Shown: positions 22,093 to 30,251 of the stretch, one piece after another
How positions within the stretch are numbered: the first letter of the stretch is position 1
How the letters are laid out: each line of letters begins with the position of its first letter
DNA from: Acidobacteriota bacterium
GTDB taxonomy: Bacteria > Acidobacteriota > Vicinamibacteria > Vicinamibacterales > UBA8438
NCBI GenBank assembly: GCA_026708265.1
Contig: JAPOVI010000368.1
Span: 37,126-74,119, forward strand
Reading direction: 5' to 3'
DNA: 36,994 nt
Translations under genes and position numbers: made by a program
The notes under the pieces: generated by a model
What the model was told of the DNA's origin: nothing
Databases searched by the model: none
What the model saw: the letters and a program-made list of their open reading frames with translations, nothing else

Positions 22093-24531
22093 ATGCGACA
22101 GCCGTGGATTCGCGGCGTTGTCTGCACGCTGGCCGCCGTCGCCCTCGCGCCGGCCGCACCGGCCGCGGTGCCGGTCGACGGTGCCGAGGACTTCCGGGTC
22201 CTCCTCGACCGGTACTGCGTCACCTGCCACAACGAGCGGCTGCGGACGGGCAACCTGGCCCTCGACGCGACACCGCTCGACCCGATTCGCGAGAGAGCGG
22301 ACGTCTGGGAGAAGGTGCTGCTGAAGCTCGAGGAGCGGGCGATGCCGCCCCCCGGCCGGCGCGCCCGCCCCGAGCCGGCCGCCTACGATGCCGCCGCGGC
22401 GTGGCTGGAGTCCGCGCTCGACCGGGCTGCGGACGCCGCCCCCGACCCCGGCCGCCCCGCCATTCACCGGCTCAACCGGGCGGAGTACGCCAACGCCGTT
22501 CGCGACCTGCTGGAGCTCGAGATCGACGCGCCGTCGCTCCTGCCGGCCGACGATCTGGGCTTCGGGTTCGACAACAACGCCGACCTCCTCAACGTCTCCC
22601 CTGCGCTCATGGAGCGCTACGTCTCGGCCGCGCACAAGGTGAGCCGGATGGCGGTCGGCGACCGTCGGCTGCGGCCGACGGCCGAGACCTACGAGATCGC
22701 CCGGACCCGCGTCCAGGACCTGCGCGCCGGGGAGGCGCTGCCGTTCGGGTCCCGGGGCGGAGTCGCGGTGCGCCATCGCTTTCCGCTCGACGGCGAGTAC
22801 GAGTTGCGCGTCCGCCTGCAGCGGGACATCGTCGGCAACATCTACGGACTGACCCGCGAGGAGCGGATCGAGCTGCGGATCGACGGCGAGCAGGTTGCCG
22901 TGTTCCGGGTCGGCGGCGACGGCAACTGCGGGAGGACTTCGCTCGCCGGCTACCACGGCTGCATGGACGCCGACGACGATCTCGTCGCGCGGGTCGCGGT
23001 CCGCGCCGGCACTCGCGACGTGGGGACCGCCTTCCTGCGGCGCACGCTCGCCCCGGAGGGGCTGACCCCGCGGCGCGTGCCGGTAAGCAGCTTCATCCTG
23101 AGCGCCGCGAAGGACCCGCCGGCTTCCGAGCGCATGGCCATCGACCAGCTGGTGGTCGACGGTCCCTACGAAGCTGCGGGCCCGGGCGACACCGCGAGCC
23201 GGCACCGCATCTTCGCCTGCCGGCCCGGTGAGACGACGCCGAGCGGGGCCGAGCCACGCGGCGGCCCCCGCGCCGTCGAGGCCGCCTGCGCGCGCCGGAT
23301 CCTCGGAACGCTCGCGCGCCGCGCCTACCGCCGGCCCGCGACCGCGGCGGACGTCGCGACGCTCATGGACTTCTACGTCGCGGGGCGGGCGGAGGGCGGC
23401 TTCGACGGCGGCATTCAGCGCGCCCTCACGCGCCTGCTCGTCGACCCGGAGTTCCTCTTCCGGCTCGAGACCGACGCGCCGGGGACGGCGCCGGGCACGG
23501 CGTACCACCTCAGCGATCTCGAGCTGGCATCGCGCCTCTCCTTCTTCCTCTGGAGCAGCATCCCCGACGACGAGCTGCTCGACGACGCCGCGGCGGGGCG
23601 TCTCCGCAAGCCCGCGACGCTGGAGCGGCAGGTGCGCCGCATGCTGGCGGATCGGCGCTCCGAGGCCCTCGTGGGCAACTTCGTGTCCCAGTGGCTGCAC
23701 CTGCGCAACATGAACCGGGTGACCCCGGACGTGAACCGCTTCCCGGAGTTCGACGACAATCTGCGCGACGCGCTGGCCCGCGAGACGGAGCTGCTCGTCG
23801 CGAGCGAGCTCCGGGCGGACCGCGGCGTGGCGGACCTGCTGACGGCCGACTACACGTTCGTGGACGAGCGGCTGGCCCGTCACTACGGGATTCCAGGCGT
23901 CTACGGCAGCCGCCTCCGGCGAGTCGAGCTCGGCCCCGACGCGCCGGGGGGGCGGGGCGGACTGCTCGGCCACGGGAGCATCCTGACCGTCACCTCGCAT
24001 GCCACGCGCACGTCTCCCGTGCTGCGGGGCAAGTGGGTGCTGGAGAACGTCCTCGGGGCCCCGCCGCCCCCGCCGCCCGACGACGTCCCGGCCCTGGACG
24101 AGAACACTCCGGGCGGGCCGCACCGATCGGTGCGCGAGCGCCTGGAGCAGCACCGCGCGAACCCGGTCTGCGCGAGCTGCCACGCCCGCATGGATCCGCT
24201 CGGCTTCGCGCTCGAGGGCTTCGACGGCGTCGGCCGCTGGCGCGAGGCGGACGGCGGCGCCCCCCTCGACACGTCCGCCACGCTCCCCGACGGCACCGCG
24301 TTCGACGGGCCGGCGGAATTGCGGGCGGTGCTCGACGAGCGCCGGGAGGCGTTCGTCCGCACGGTCGCCGCAAGGATGCTGACCTACGCCCTCGGCCGCG
24401 GGCTCGAAGCGCACGATCGGCCCGCCGTGCGCCGGATCGTGCGCGAGGCGGCGCCGGACTACCGCTGGTCTTCGCTCGTACTGGGAATCGCTCGCAGCGT
24501 ACCGTTCACGATGAGGAGGTCCGAGCCATGA
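22093..24531 (+). CDS. DUF1592 family di-haem c protein (Planctomycete-type cytochrome c, DUF1587/1595/1592/1588/1585)
   Basis: This 812-residue exported protein has a signal peptide (GVVCTLAAVALAPAAPAA). The Planctomycete-type cytochrome c domain with CVTCH is near residue 45 and a MPPPGRRARP loop follows. DUF1587 (IHRLNRAEYANAVRDLLEL), a beta-rich insert, DUF1595 (LARRAYRRPATAADV), DUF1592 (LELASRLSFFLWSSIPDDELL), DUF1588 (ILTVTSHATRTSPVLRGKW) and DUF1585 (LTYALGRGLEAHDRPAVRRI) come in the standard order. A second haem motif, CASCH, lies in NPVCASCHARMDPLGFALE. These proteins pair with DUF1552 partners and are thought to take part in periplasmic redox or polymer breakdown; activity is not established. 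ATG 22093 starts the signal and lies after CGAGG. The stop overlaps the next start (ATGA). Confidence 0.93.
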   Translation: MRQPWIRGVVCTLAAVALAPAAPAAVPVDGAEDFRVLLDRYCVTCHNERLRTGNLALDATPLDPIRERADVWEKVLLKLEERAMPPPGRRARPEPAAYDAAAAWLESALDRAADAAPDPGRPAIHRLNRAEYANAVRDLLELEIDAPSLLPADDLGFGFDNNADLLNVSPALMERYVSAAHKVSRMAVGDRRLRPTAETYEIARTRVQDLRAGEALPFGSRGGVAVRHRFPLDGEYELRVRLQRDIVGNIYGLTREERIELRIDGEQVAVFRVGGDGNCGRTSLAGYHGCMDADDDLVARVAVRAGTRDVGTAFLRRTLAPEGLTPRRVPVSSFILSAAKDPPASERMAIDQLVVDGPYEAAGPGDTASRHRIFACRPGETTPSGAEPRGGPRAVEAACARRILGTLARRAYRRPATAADVATLMDFYVAGRAEGGFDGGIQRALTRLLVDPEFLFRLETDAPGTAPGTAYHLSDLELASRLSFFLWSSIPDDELLDDAAAGRLRKPATLERQVRRMLADRRSEALVGNFVSQWLHLRNMNRVTPDVNRFPEFDDNLRDALARETELLVASELRADRGVADLLTADYTFVDERLARHYGIPGVYGSRLRRVELGPDAPGGRGGLLGHGSILTVTSHATRTSPVLRGKWVLENVLGAPPPPPPDDVPALDENTPGGPHRSVRERLEQHRANPVCASCHARMDPLGFALEGFDGVGRWREADGGAPLDTSATLPDGTAFDGPAELRAVLDERREAFVRTVAARMLTYALGRGLEAHDRPAVRRIVREAAPDYRWSSLVLGIARSVPFTMRRSEP

Positions 24532-25883
24532 TCGTCACCCGCAAGGCGCTCCCCCGCCGTACGGTGCTGCGCGGCCTCGGCGCCGCGATTGCCCTCCCCC
24601 TCCTCGACGGCATGGTGCCGGCCTTTGCCGCCATTCGCAACAGCGCGGCCCGGCCGCGGCCCCGGTTGAGCGTCCTCTACTTCGGCAACGGCGCGGTCAT
24701 GCAGGACTGGACGCCGGCCGCGACCGGCCCCGACTTCGCGTTCAGCCCGAGCCTGGCGCCGCTGGCGCCGCTGCGCGACCGCGTGCTGGTCCTGAGCGGC
24801 CTCGACAACCAGCCGGGGGAGCGCCGTCCCGGCGAGCCGGCGGGCGGTCACGGCCGCATCAGCGGCTCGTACCTCACCGGCGTGCACGTGAAGCCGACCG
24901 AGGGCGCGGACTTCGAGGCGGGCGTGTCGATCGACCAGATCGCGGCCAGCCACCTCGGCCGCGAGACGCAGCTCGCGTCGCTGGAGCTGAGCCTGGAGGC
25001 GACCGCGTTCGCGGGCGCCTGCGACGCCGGCTTCAGTTGCGCCTACATCACCACGCTCTCCTGGCGCACGCCGACCACCCCGCTGCCGATGGAGAACAAC
25101 CCGCGGGCGGTCTTCGAGCGGCTCTTCGGCGACAGCCAGAGCACCGATCCCGCCGCGCGCCTCGAGCGGATCCGAACCGACCGCAGCATCCTCGACTCGG
25201 TGGCGGACAAGGCGGCGAGCCTCAAGGCCCGTCTCGGAGCCCGCGACGCCGCCAAGATGACCGAGTACCTCGACTCCGTGCGGGACGTCGAGCGGCGCAT
25301 CCGGATGGCCGAGGCGCAGAGCGACCGCGAACTGCCCGTCGTCGAGCAACCGTCGGGCGTCCCGGCGGAGTTCGACGAGTACGCGGCGCTCATGTTCGAC
25401 CTGCAGGTGGTCGCCTTCCAGGCCGACCTGACGCGCGTCGCCACCTGCATCGTGGCGCCGGAGATCAGCTCGCGGGCGTACCCGCAGATCGGGGTCGCGG
25501 ACCCCCACCACGCCCTCTCGCACCACCAGAACAAGCCCGAGAACCTGTCCCAGTTGACGAAGATCAACACCTACCACACGCAGCTCGTCGCCGGCTTCCT
25601 CGAGAAGCTGCGCCGCACGCCGGACGGCGACGGAACGCTGCTCGACCAGGTGGCGGCGGTCTACGGCCGCGGCATGGCGGACAGCAACGCGCACACCGCG
25701 CTCGGGTTGCCCCTCGTCGTCGCGGGCGGAGCGGCCGGACAGCTTCGCGGCGGACGCCACATCCGCTACGAGGCGGGGACGCCGTTCACCAACCTCTACG
25801 TCAGCCTGCTCGGGAAGATGGGCGTGCCGGTCGAGCGGATCGGCGACAGCACGGGCGCCCTCACGGAGTTGTCGGACATCTAG
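24528..25883 (+). CDS. DUF1552 family exported protein (twin-arginine signal)
   Basis: This 451-residue protein is of the DUF1552 family, with a Tat-type signal (LPRRTVLRGLGAAIALPLLDG). The family features LSVLYFGNGAVMQDWTP, VLSGLDNQ, GGHGRISGSYLTG, SIDQIAASHLG, HHALSHHQNK and GRGMADSNAH are all present. The fold is related to the DUF1501/alkaline-phosphatase-like superfamily, and conserved His and Asp residues suggest metal binding. The gene overlaps the DUF1592 gene by ATGA and is translated with it, from a shared GAGGAGG ribosome-binding site inside the upstream gene. The pair is a standard unit in Planctomycetes and Acidobacteria; its substrate is unknown. Confidence 0.93.
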   Translation: MIVTRKALPRRTVLRGLGAAIALPLLDGMVPAFAAIRNSAARPRPRLSVLYFGNGAVMQDWTPAATGPDFAFSPSLAPLAPLRDRVLVLSGLDNQPGERRPGEPAGGHGRISGSYLTGVHVKPTEGADFEAGVSIDQIAASHLGRETQLASLELSLEATAFAGACDAGFSCAYITTLSWRTPTTPLPMENNPRAVFERLFGDSQSTDPAARLERIRTDRSILDSVADKAASLKARLGARDAAKMTEYLDSVRDVERRIRMAEAQSDRELPVVEQPSGVPAEFDEYAALMFDLQVVAFQADLTRVATCIVAPEISSRAYPQIGVADPHHALSHHQNKPENLSQLTKINTYHTQLVAGFLEKLRRTPDGDGTLLDQVAAVYGRGMADSNAHTALGLPLVVAGGAAGQLRGGRHIRYEAGTPFTNLYVSLLGKMGVPVERIGDSTGALTELSDI

Positions 25884-25939
25884 GAGCTGCGCCGCCGGTG
25901 GGAAACCGCCGGGGGCCGTCCGGGCCGCCGGCGCCGCGA

Positions 25940-27319
25940 TCAGCGGAGGCTGCGCCGGATGGCGCGGACCGCTTCGACCGTCTCGTGCAGCGCGGCCAGA
26001 TCCGCGACGTCGGGATGCACCTGCCGGGCCGCGCGGAGCCAGGTGTCGGCCTCGGCGTAGCGATCGAGGGTGATGCGCACGTTGGCTCCCTCGATCCAGG
26101 CTTCCACCCGGCGGGGGTCGACCTCGACCACCGCCTCGTACTGCGACAGCGCATCCTCCGGGCGGCCCAGTCCCTGGAGCAGGTCCGCCAGCGCCAGGCG
26201 GGCCTGCACGTAGTCCGGCTCGTGCTCTATCGCCGCCTCGAACCGGCGCCGAGCCTCGTCGAAACGGCCCTCGGACGCAAGGATGACCCCAAGGCTGAAG
26301 AGGGACTGCGTGTGCGAGGGCTCGATGCGGAGCGCCGTCTCGAACTCCCGGACGGCGCCCGCGACGTTGCCCAACTGGTGCAGGGTCGTGCCCAGGGTGT
26401 GGCGAATCGCGACGTTGTCGGGCTCCAGCGCCAGCCCGGCGCGGAACGCCTCGGCCGCCTCCGGCCAGCGACCTGCGGCGAACGCCTCGAAGCCCCGGTT
26501 GTGGTAGGCGAGCGCGCTCTCGAGCAGACCGTGGTAGGCATCCATCAGCGGGTCGGCGGCGGCGGGGGCGGCGCCGCCCCGCCGCTCCAGGTGCGCGGCC
26601 GCCCGCTGCGCGTCGCCCATGCGCTCGTAGGCGCGGGCCAGGGCGTAGTGGAGGCGATTCGCCTCGGGCGCCAGCGCCAGCGCCTGCTCCAGATGCCGGG
26701 CGGCCTGGGCGGGCGCGTCGGCGGCCAGCATCGCCCGGCCGAGCCCCCAGAGCGCCGGCGCCGAGCCCGGCTCGACGGCGAGGGCTTCCCGGAACCGTGC
26801 CGCCGCGTCGTCGGGCCGGCCCTGGTCGAGGCGCGCCTCGCCGATCTGGAGGAGCGTAGGGACGTCGGTCGGACGAAGCGCGTGCGCCCGCTCGAAGAAG
26901 GCGGGGGCCTCCGCCTGCTCGCCCCGCAGGAGAAGGAACTGCCCGAGGTAGTAGGGCCAGCGCGGATCGTCGGGCGCCAACGCCTCCGCGTTCCGCAGGC
27001 AGGCGATGGCGGCCTCCTCGAACTCGGCCGCCATGAGGAGGAGTCCTGCGTCGCCGTAGGCGCGGGCGAGCTGCGTCGCCGGCGCCCCCGCCTGGATCCG
27101 GTCGGTGAGGGCGTCCCAGCGGCCGCCGACCTGCTCCCGGAGCGGGGCCGGGAGCCGCGAGAGGTCCGGTGGCGGGACCGCGTGGAGCCCCGCGGGGACC
27201 CCACCGCCGCCGCAACTCCCGGCGAGGAGGCCGAGGAGCAACGCGAAGGCGGACGGTGCGGCCCGCCAGCCGGGACGGGTCGCCCGCCAATCTCGCCGGA
27301 CACGGCCCGCGGACCTCAC
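25940..27319 (-). CDS. TPR lipoprotein
   Basis: This ~459-residue protein begins with a lipoprotein signal (FALLLGLLAGSC, lipobox LAGSC) and is built from about ten tetratricopeptide repeats (for example AYGDAGLLLMAAEFEEAAIACL, ALWGLGRAMLAADAPAQAARHLE, HYALARAYERMGDAQRAAAHL, LFSLGVILASEGRFDEARRRFE). TPRs form a protein-binding superhelix, so the protein is probably an assembly or scaffold factor anchored in a membrane. GTG 27319 is chosen to put the lipobox near the N-terminus. GTG 27409, directly after the upstream TAG, would add 30 residues and couple translation. The gene converges on the DUF1552 gene. Confidence 0.83.
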   Translation of the reverse strand: MRSAGRVRRDWRATRPGWRAAPSAFALLLGLLAGSCGGGGVPAGLHAVPPPDLSRLPAPLREQVGGRWDALTDRIQAGAPATQLARAYGDAGLLLMAAEFEEAAIACLRNAEALAPDDPRWPYYLGQFLLLRGEQAEAPAFFERAHALRPTDVPTLLQIGEARLDQGRPDDAAARFREALAVEPGSAPALWGLGRAMLAADAPAQAARHLEQALALAPEANRLHYALARAYERMGDAQRAAAHLERRGGAAPAAADPLMDAYHGLLESALAYHNRGFEAFAAGRWPEAAEAFRAGLALEPDNVAIRHTLGTTLHQLGNVAGAVREFETALRIEPSHTQSLFSLGVILASEGRFDEARRRFEAAIEHEPDYVQARLALADLLQGLGRPEDALSQYEAVVEVDPRRVEAWIEGANVRITLDRYAEADTWLRAARQVHPDVADLAALHETVEAVRAIRRSLR

Positions 27320-27409
27320 GGGCTGCCCCCGCTCTTCGCCGGCTGCAACCGCCCCGGCAGCATCCGCGGTCACCGTCCGGGTCGCCGCCACGTCGCGGCC
27401 CGCGGGCAC

Positions 27410-28045
27410 CTACCTCTGCGTCAGCTCGACGCCGTCCCAGGTCAGGGACCGGTACAGGTTGTTGGCGAACGTGATGACGATCGGCGAGTCGAGGCTGTAC
27501 TTGTCGTCGTCGCCGTCGTAGTCGCGCACGGTGAGCTGGCCCTCGAGATCGATGATGCCGTAGGTCCCCTCACCCTCTTCGCCTTCCGCGTCCTCGAACT
27601 CGAACTTGCCGTCACCCTTCAGTTCCAGCTTGATGCGTCCGTCCGCCGACTCGAACTCCACGTCGTCCCGCAGCCGGTTTCCCGGAGGCGACGCGACCAT
27701 CTCGATCTCGAGCGGCCGCTGCGGCTGGCGGGCGTCGCGCTGGTCGAGGTACATCGCCACGCCGGTCGGGGTGTAGCCGGCGGCGTGGAACTCGATCACG
27801 TAGTCGCCCGACGGCAGGTTCACGAGGTTGAAGCGCCCGTCGTCGTTCGTGTTCGTCGTGCGCGGATCGGCGCCCTCGCGGCGGCCGATGACCTGCGCTC
27901 CCTCGATCGCGTTCCCCCACTCGTCGGTCACCTCGCCCCGCACGCGCGCCATGGTCTGCGCCTCGGCGTCCGCAACGTACGCCCCCGCGCCGGCCCCCGC
28001 AACCACCAAGCCCAGCAAGACGATCCGCGTCATCCAGCGATCCAT
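27410..28045 (-). CDS. secreted carboxypeptidase-regulatory-like protein
   Basis: This 211-residue protein has a signal peptide (IVLLGLVVAGAGAGAYVADAEA) and a carboxypeptidase regulatory-like beta-sandwich (MARVRGEVTDEWGNAIEGAQV, then DDGRFNLVNLPSGDYVIEFHAAGY). The C-terminal ~90 residues (RIKLELKGDGKFEFEDAEGEEGEGTY in outline, IIDLEGQLTVRDYDGDDDKY) are very acidic and may form a further beta-domain or bind calcium. The role is probably extracellular binding or structure. ATG 28045 has GGGAGGG five bases upstream. The stop codon TAG directly touches a possible start of the TPR gene, so the two are likely co-transcribed. Confidence 0.8.
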   Translation of the reverse strand: MDRWMTRIVLLGLVVAGAGAGAYVADAEAQTMARVRGEVTDEWGNAIEGAQVIGRREGADPRTTNTNDDGRFNLVNLPSGDYVIEFHAAGYTPTGVAMYLDQRDARQPQRPLEIEMVASPPGNRLRDDVEFESADGRIKLELKGDGKFEFEDAEGEEGEGTYGIIDLEGQLTVRDYDGDDDKYSLDSPIVITFANNLYRSLTWDGVELTQR

Positions 28046-28126
28046 GGGTGCCCTCCCTGTCTTCCGTGCGCCGCACCCCGTCCGGCCCCTTCGCCCAGGG
28101 TCCGAACGGGACAACGAGACAGCCGC

Positions 28127-28155
28127 ATTGTATCCATCGGGCGGCGGGAGCGAAA
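28127..28155 (-). promoter_or_regulatory. candidate promoter upstream of the carboxypeptidase-regulatory-like gene
   Basis: On the minus strand TACAAT (28132-28127) matches five of six -10 bases and lies 17 bases from TTTCGC (28155-28150), a weak -35 box. Transcription would start near 28120, about 75 bases before the ATG at 28045. It would separate the last two genes of this run from the VWA gene. Confidence 0.4.
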
Positions 28156-28183
28156 GACCGTTCCCCCGCCCGGCTCGGGCCGC

Positions 28184-30157
28184 TCAGGGCGCCTGCCGTG
28201 CCACGGTAATCCGGAACGGGCGGTGCATCCGCGCCACCTCGTCGGCGTCGCGCATCACCCGCACGCGGGCGACGTACTGGCCGGGGGGAAGATGCCCCAC
28301 CGAAAGGTCGGCCGCCGCCGAGCGCCACGGGGTGTCGTCGGTACCGAGTAGCGCGGCGGTGGCGTAGGCACGGGCCGGACCGGACTCGTCGCCCGCGACG
28401 TCGACGTGAACGCTCGTCCGCTCGAAGGCCCAGGACGACTCGGCATAGACCTCCAGCGACGCGATGACTCGTCCGCTCGACACCTCCGGCTCGACGACCT
28501 CGAGCAGGTTGTCGAGGGACGGCCGCTGATCGGCCACCTGCAGCGGCCCGAAGGCGAGCGGCGTGTCCGAGGCCTGACCGGCCAGGAGCAGATGGTCGAC
28601 GCTGCCCCGCCGCCCGAACCCGTCGATCGCCGCTACCCGGAGGGAATACCGCCCGCGGGGCACGGTGATCGGCAGCGTGTACTCGTAGCCGATGCTCCCG
28701 GGTCGCTCGGCAAGGGTCGCGGACACCCGCCGCCGGCCCGTCAGGACCACCCTGCCGTCCGGATCGCGGAGCGCGAATCCGAGCGTCACGTCCTCCACGT
28801 AGTTCGCGTCGCTTCCGACCTCGGCGGCTACGGACACGCGGACGAGGCCGTCGTCGGGGTCGGGGAAGGCGTAGGTCGCGACGCGCAACGGAAGCTCGGT
28901 CGTAGCCACGGGCGAGCGCAGCATGGCCAGCAATCGCTCGTCGACGCTTCGCTCCTCTTCCGGCTCCTCGATGAAGCGCACCTCGCGCCGGGCCCGCACG
29001 CGCGCCCGGTCGCGCTCCACCGACACGCGGATGCGACGGCGATCCTCGTCCCGATCCTCGGGGCCGACCTCCACGCCGAGCAGGTAGTAGCCCGAGATCT
29101 GTGCCTCGAGACGCTCGAATATGCGTCTCGGGTTCGCGGTGACGCGAAACAGCTCGCCCCGCGCCACGGCGGCGGCAGCGGAGAGGCCGCGCTCCCGCAT
29201 GTAGCGGTCCTGACGCGGCGACGGCGCCGGAAGCGGCTGGCTCACGTCGGTAAGGGGCTCGTCGACCATCATCACGAAGAGCGTCGTCCGGGAGGCCGCG
29301 GCCAGATCCTCTATTTCGCGCAGCAGGGCCGCGTTCTGGTCGATGACGAGCCCGCCCGACACCCAGACCACGTGCTTCGGCCCCTCCACGTCGCGCAGGG
29401 CGCGCAGGATGCTCTCGATCCCGCGCCGGGCGTTGGTGGAGTGGAACTTCGCCTCCTGCACGATCTGCATGCTCTCGTTCCGCACCTGGAAGGCGCAGGC
29501 GGGGCTCTCGTCGCAGACTCTGTCGATGACCTCGTCCTCGAGATCGCGGTCGCCGTAGACCGCGATGCGGAAGGCCTCGTGCAACCCGATGTTCAGGGCG
29601 CGCCGGGCCGGCTCCCCGAGTCCGGCCATGAGAGCGGTCTCGCGCCGGACGCGATCGTGGTCCGTGGTGAAGTCGATGTAGATGCCGGGCTGCGGGATCG
29701 CGATCAGCGCCACCTGATCGGCCGGGCTCAGCGCGTCGACGAACTCCGCCGCGGCGCGCATCAGGTGCCGGCCCTCACCGGTGAGGATGTTCTCCTCGTC
29801 GACCGCGAGGACGATCAACCGGCCGCGCTGCTGCGCCGCGTTGGACGTATAGAGAACGTTCCGCGACCGTGGCACGGCGGCTCCCGCCGGCTGCGCCACG
29901 GACCGCAGCGACACGTACTGCGCCTGCATGACGCGCCGATCCTCGCCGTCGATGCGGACACGGAAGTCCGACGCTGCGAGGTCGGTGATGGGACGGCCGT
30001 CCCGGTCGATGACGTTGACGTCGATCTCGATCACGTCGACGCCGCTGCGGAAGGTCAGTTGCCCCTCCGGCGGCTGCGCCGCGGCGACCGGTGGAAGGAG
30101 AAGCGCCGGCGCGACCAGGGTCGCGAGGCCGAACCGTGCGATCGCTGAACGTCCCAT
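28184..30157 (-). CDS. exported VWA-domain protein of acidobacterial type
   Basis: This 657-residue protein has a signal peptide (FGLATLVAPALLLPPVAAA) and the layout of VWFA-related acidobacterial proteins. A strand-rich opening (DVIEIDVNVIDRDGRPITDL, DFRVRIDGE) is followed by a VWA Rossmann fold (RLIVLAVDEENIL, VWVSGGLVIDQNAA, LFVMMVDEPL) and C-terminal beta-domains (SGYYLLGVEVGPED, RGRYSLRVAAIDGFG). The metal-ion site DxSxS reads DEENI, so MIDAS metal binding is probably lost. The C-terminal 180 residues (TVHVDV-like SVHVDVAGDES, YVARVRVMRDADE) suggest an additional adhesive domain. The protein probably binds proteins or the cell surface. It belongs to the minus-strand run from 32465 to 25940. 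Confidence 0.85.
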   Translation of the reverse strand: MGRSAIARFGLATLVAPALLLPPVAAAQPPEGQLTFRSGVDVIEIDVNVIDRDGRPITDLAASDFRVRIDGEDRRVMQAQYVSLRSVAQPAGAAVPRSRNVLYTSNAAQQRGRLIVLAVDEENILTGEGRHLMRAAAEFVDALSPADQVALIAIPQPGIYIDFTTDHDRVRRETALMAGLGEPARRALNIGLHEAFRIAVYGDRDLEDEVIDRVCDESPACAFQVRNESMQIVQEAKFHSTNARRGIESILRALRDVEGPKHVVWVSGGLVIDQNAALLREIEDLAAASRTTLFVMMVDEPLTDVSQPLPAPSPRQDRYMRERGLSAAAAVARGELFRVTANPRRIFERLEAQISGYYLLGVEVGPEDRDEDRRRIRVSVERDRARVRARREVRFIEEPEEERSVDERLLAMLRSPVATTELPLRVATYAFPDPDDGLVRVSVAAEVGSDANYVEDVTLGFALRDPDGRVVLTGRRRVSATLAERPGSIGYEYTLPITVPRGRYSLRVAAIDGFGRRGSVDHLLLAGQASDTPLAFGPLQVADQRPSLDNLLEVVEPEVSSGRVIASLEVYAESSWAFERTSVHVDVAGDESGPARAYATAALLGTDDTPWRSAAADLSVGHLPPGQYVARVRVMRDADEVARMHRPFRITVARQAP

Positions 30158-30251
30158 GGCTGCCCCCCTCGACCGTCGCCGGCCGCGGCCACCGGCGCCG
30201 GCCCGCGAACCGATGCGGCTCCTCCCGGAGCGACTCGCCTCCCTGCCGCCC

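Noticed and set aside
25884..25939. Terminator between the convergent DUF1552 and TPR genes
   Set aside because: Several short GGCC and CCGG matches exist, but no stem longer than five paired bases with a reasonable loop could be drawn.
25940..28351. Long plus-strand frame extending past the DUF1552 gene end
   Set aside because: It covers the TPR and carboxypeptidase-regulatory-like genes on the opposite strand, and shows no recognisable domain in that part.
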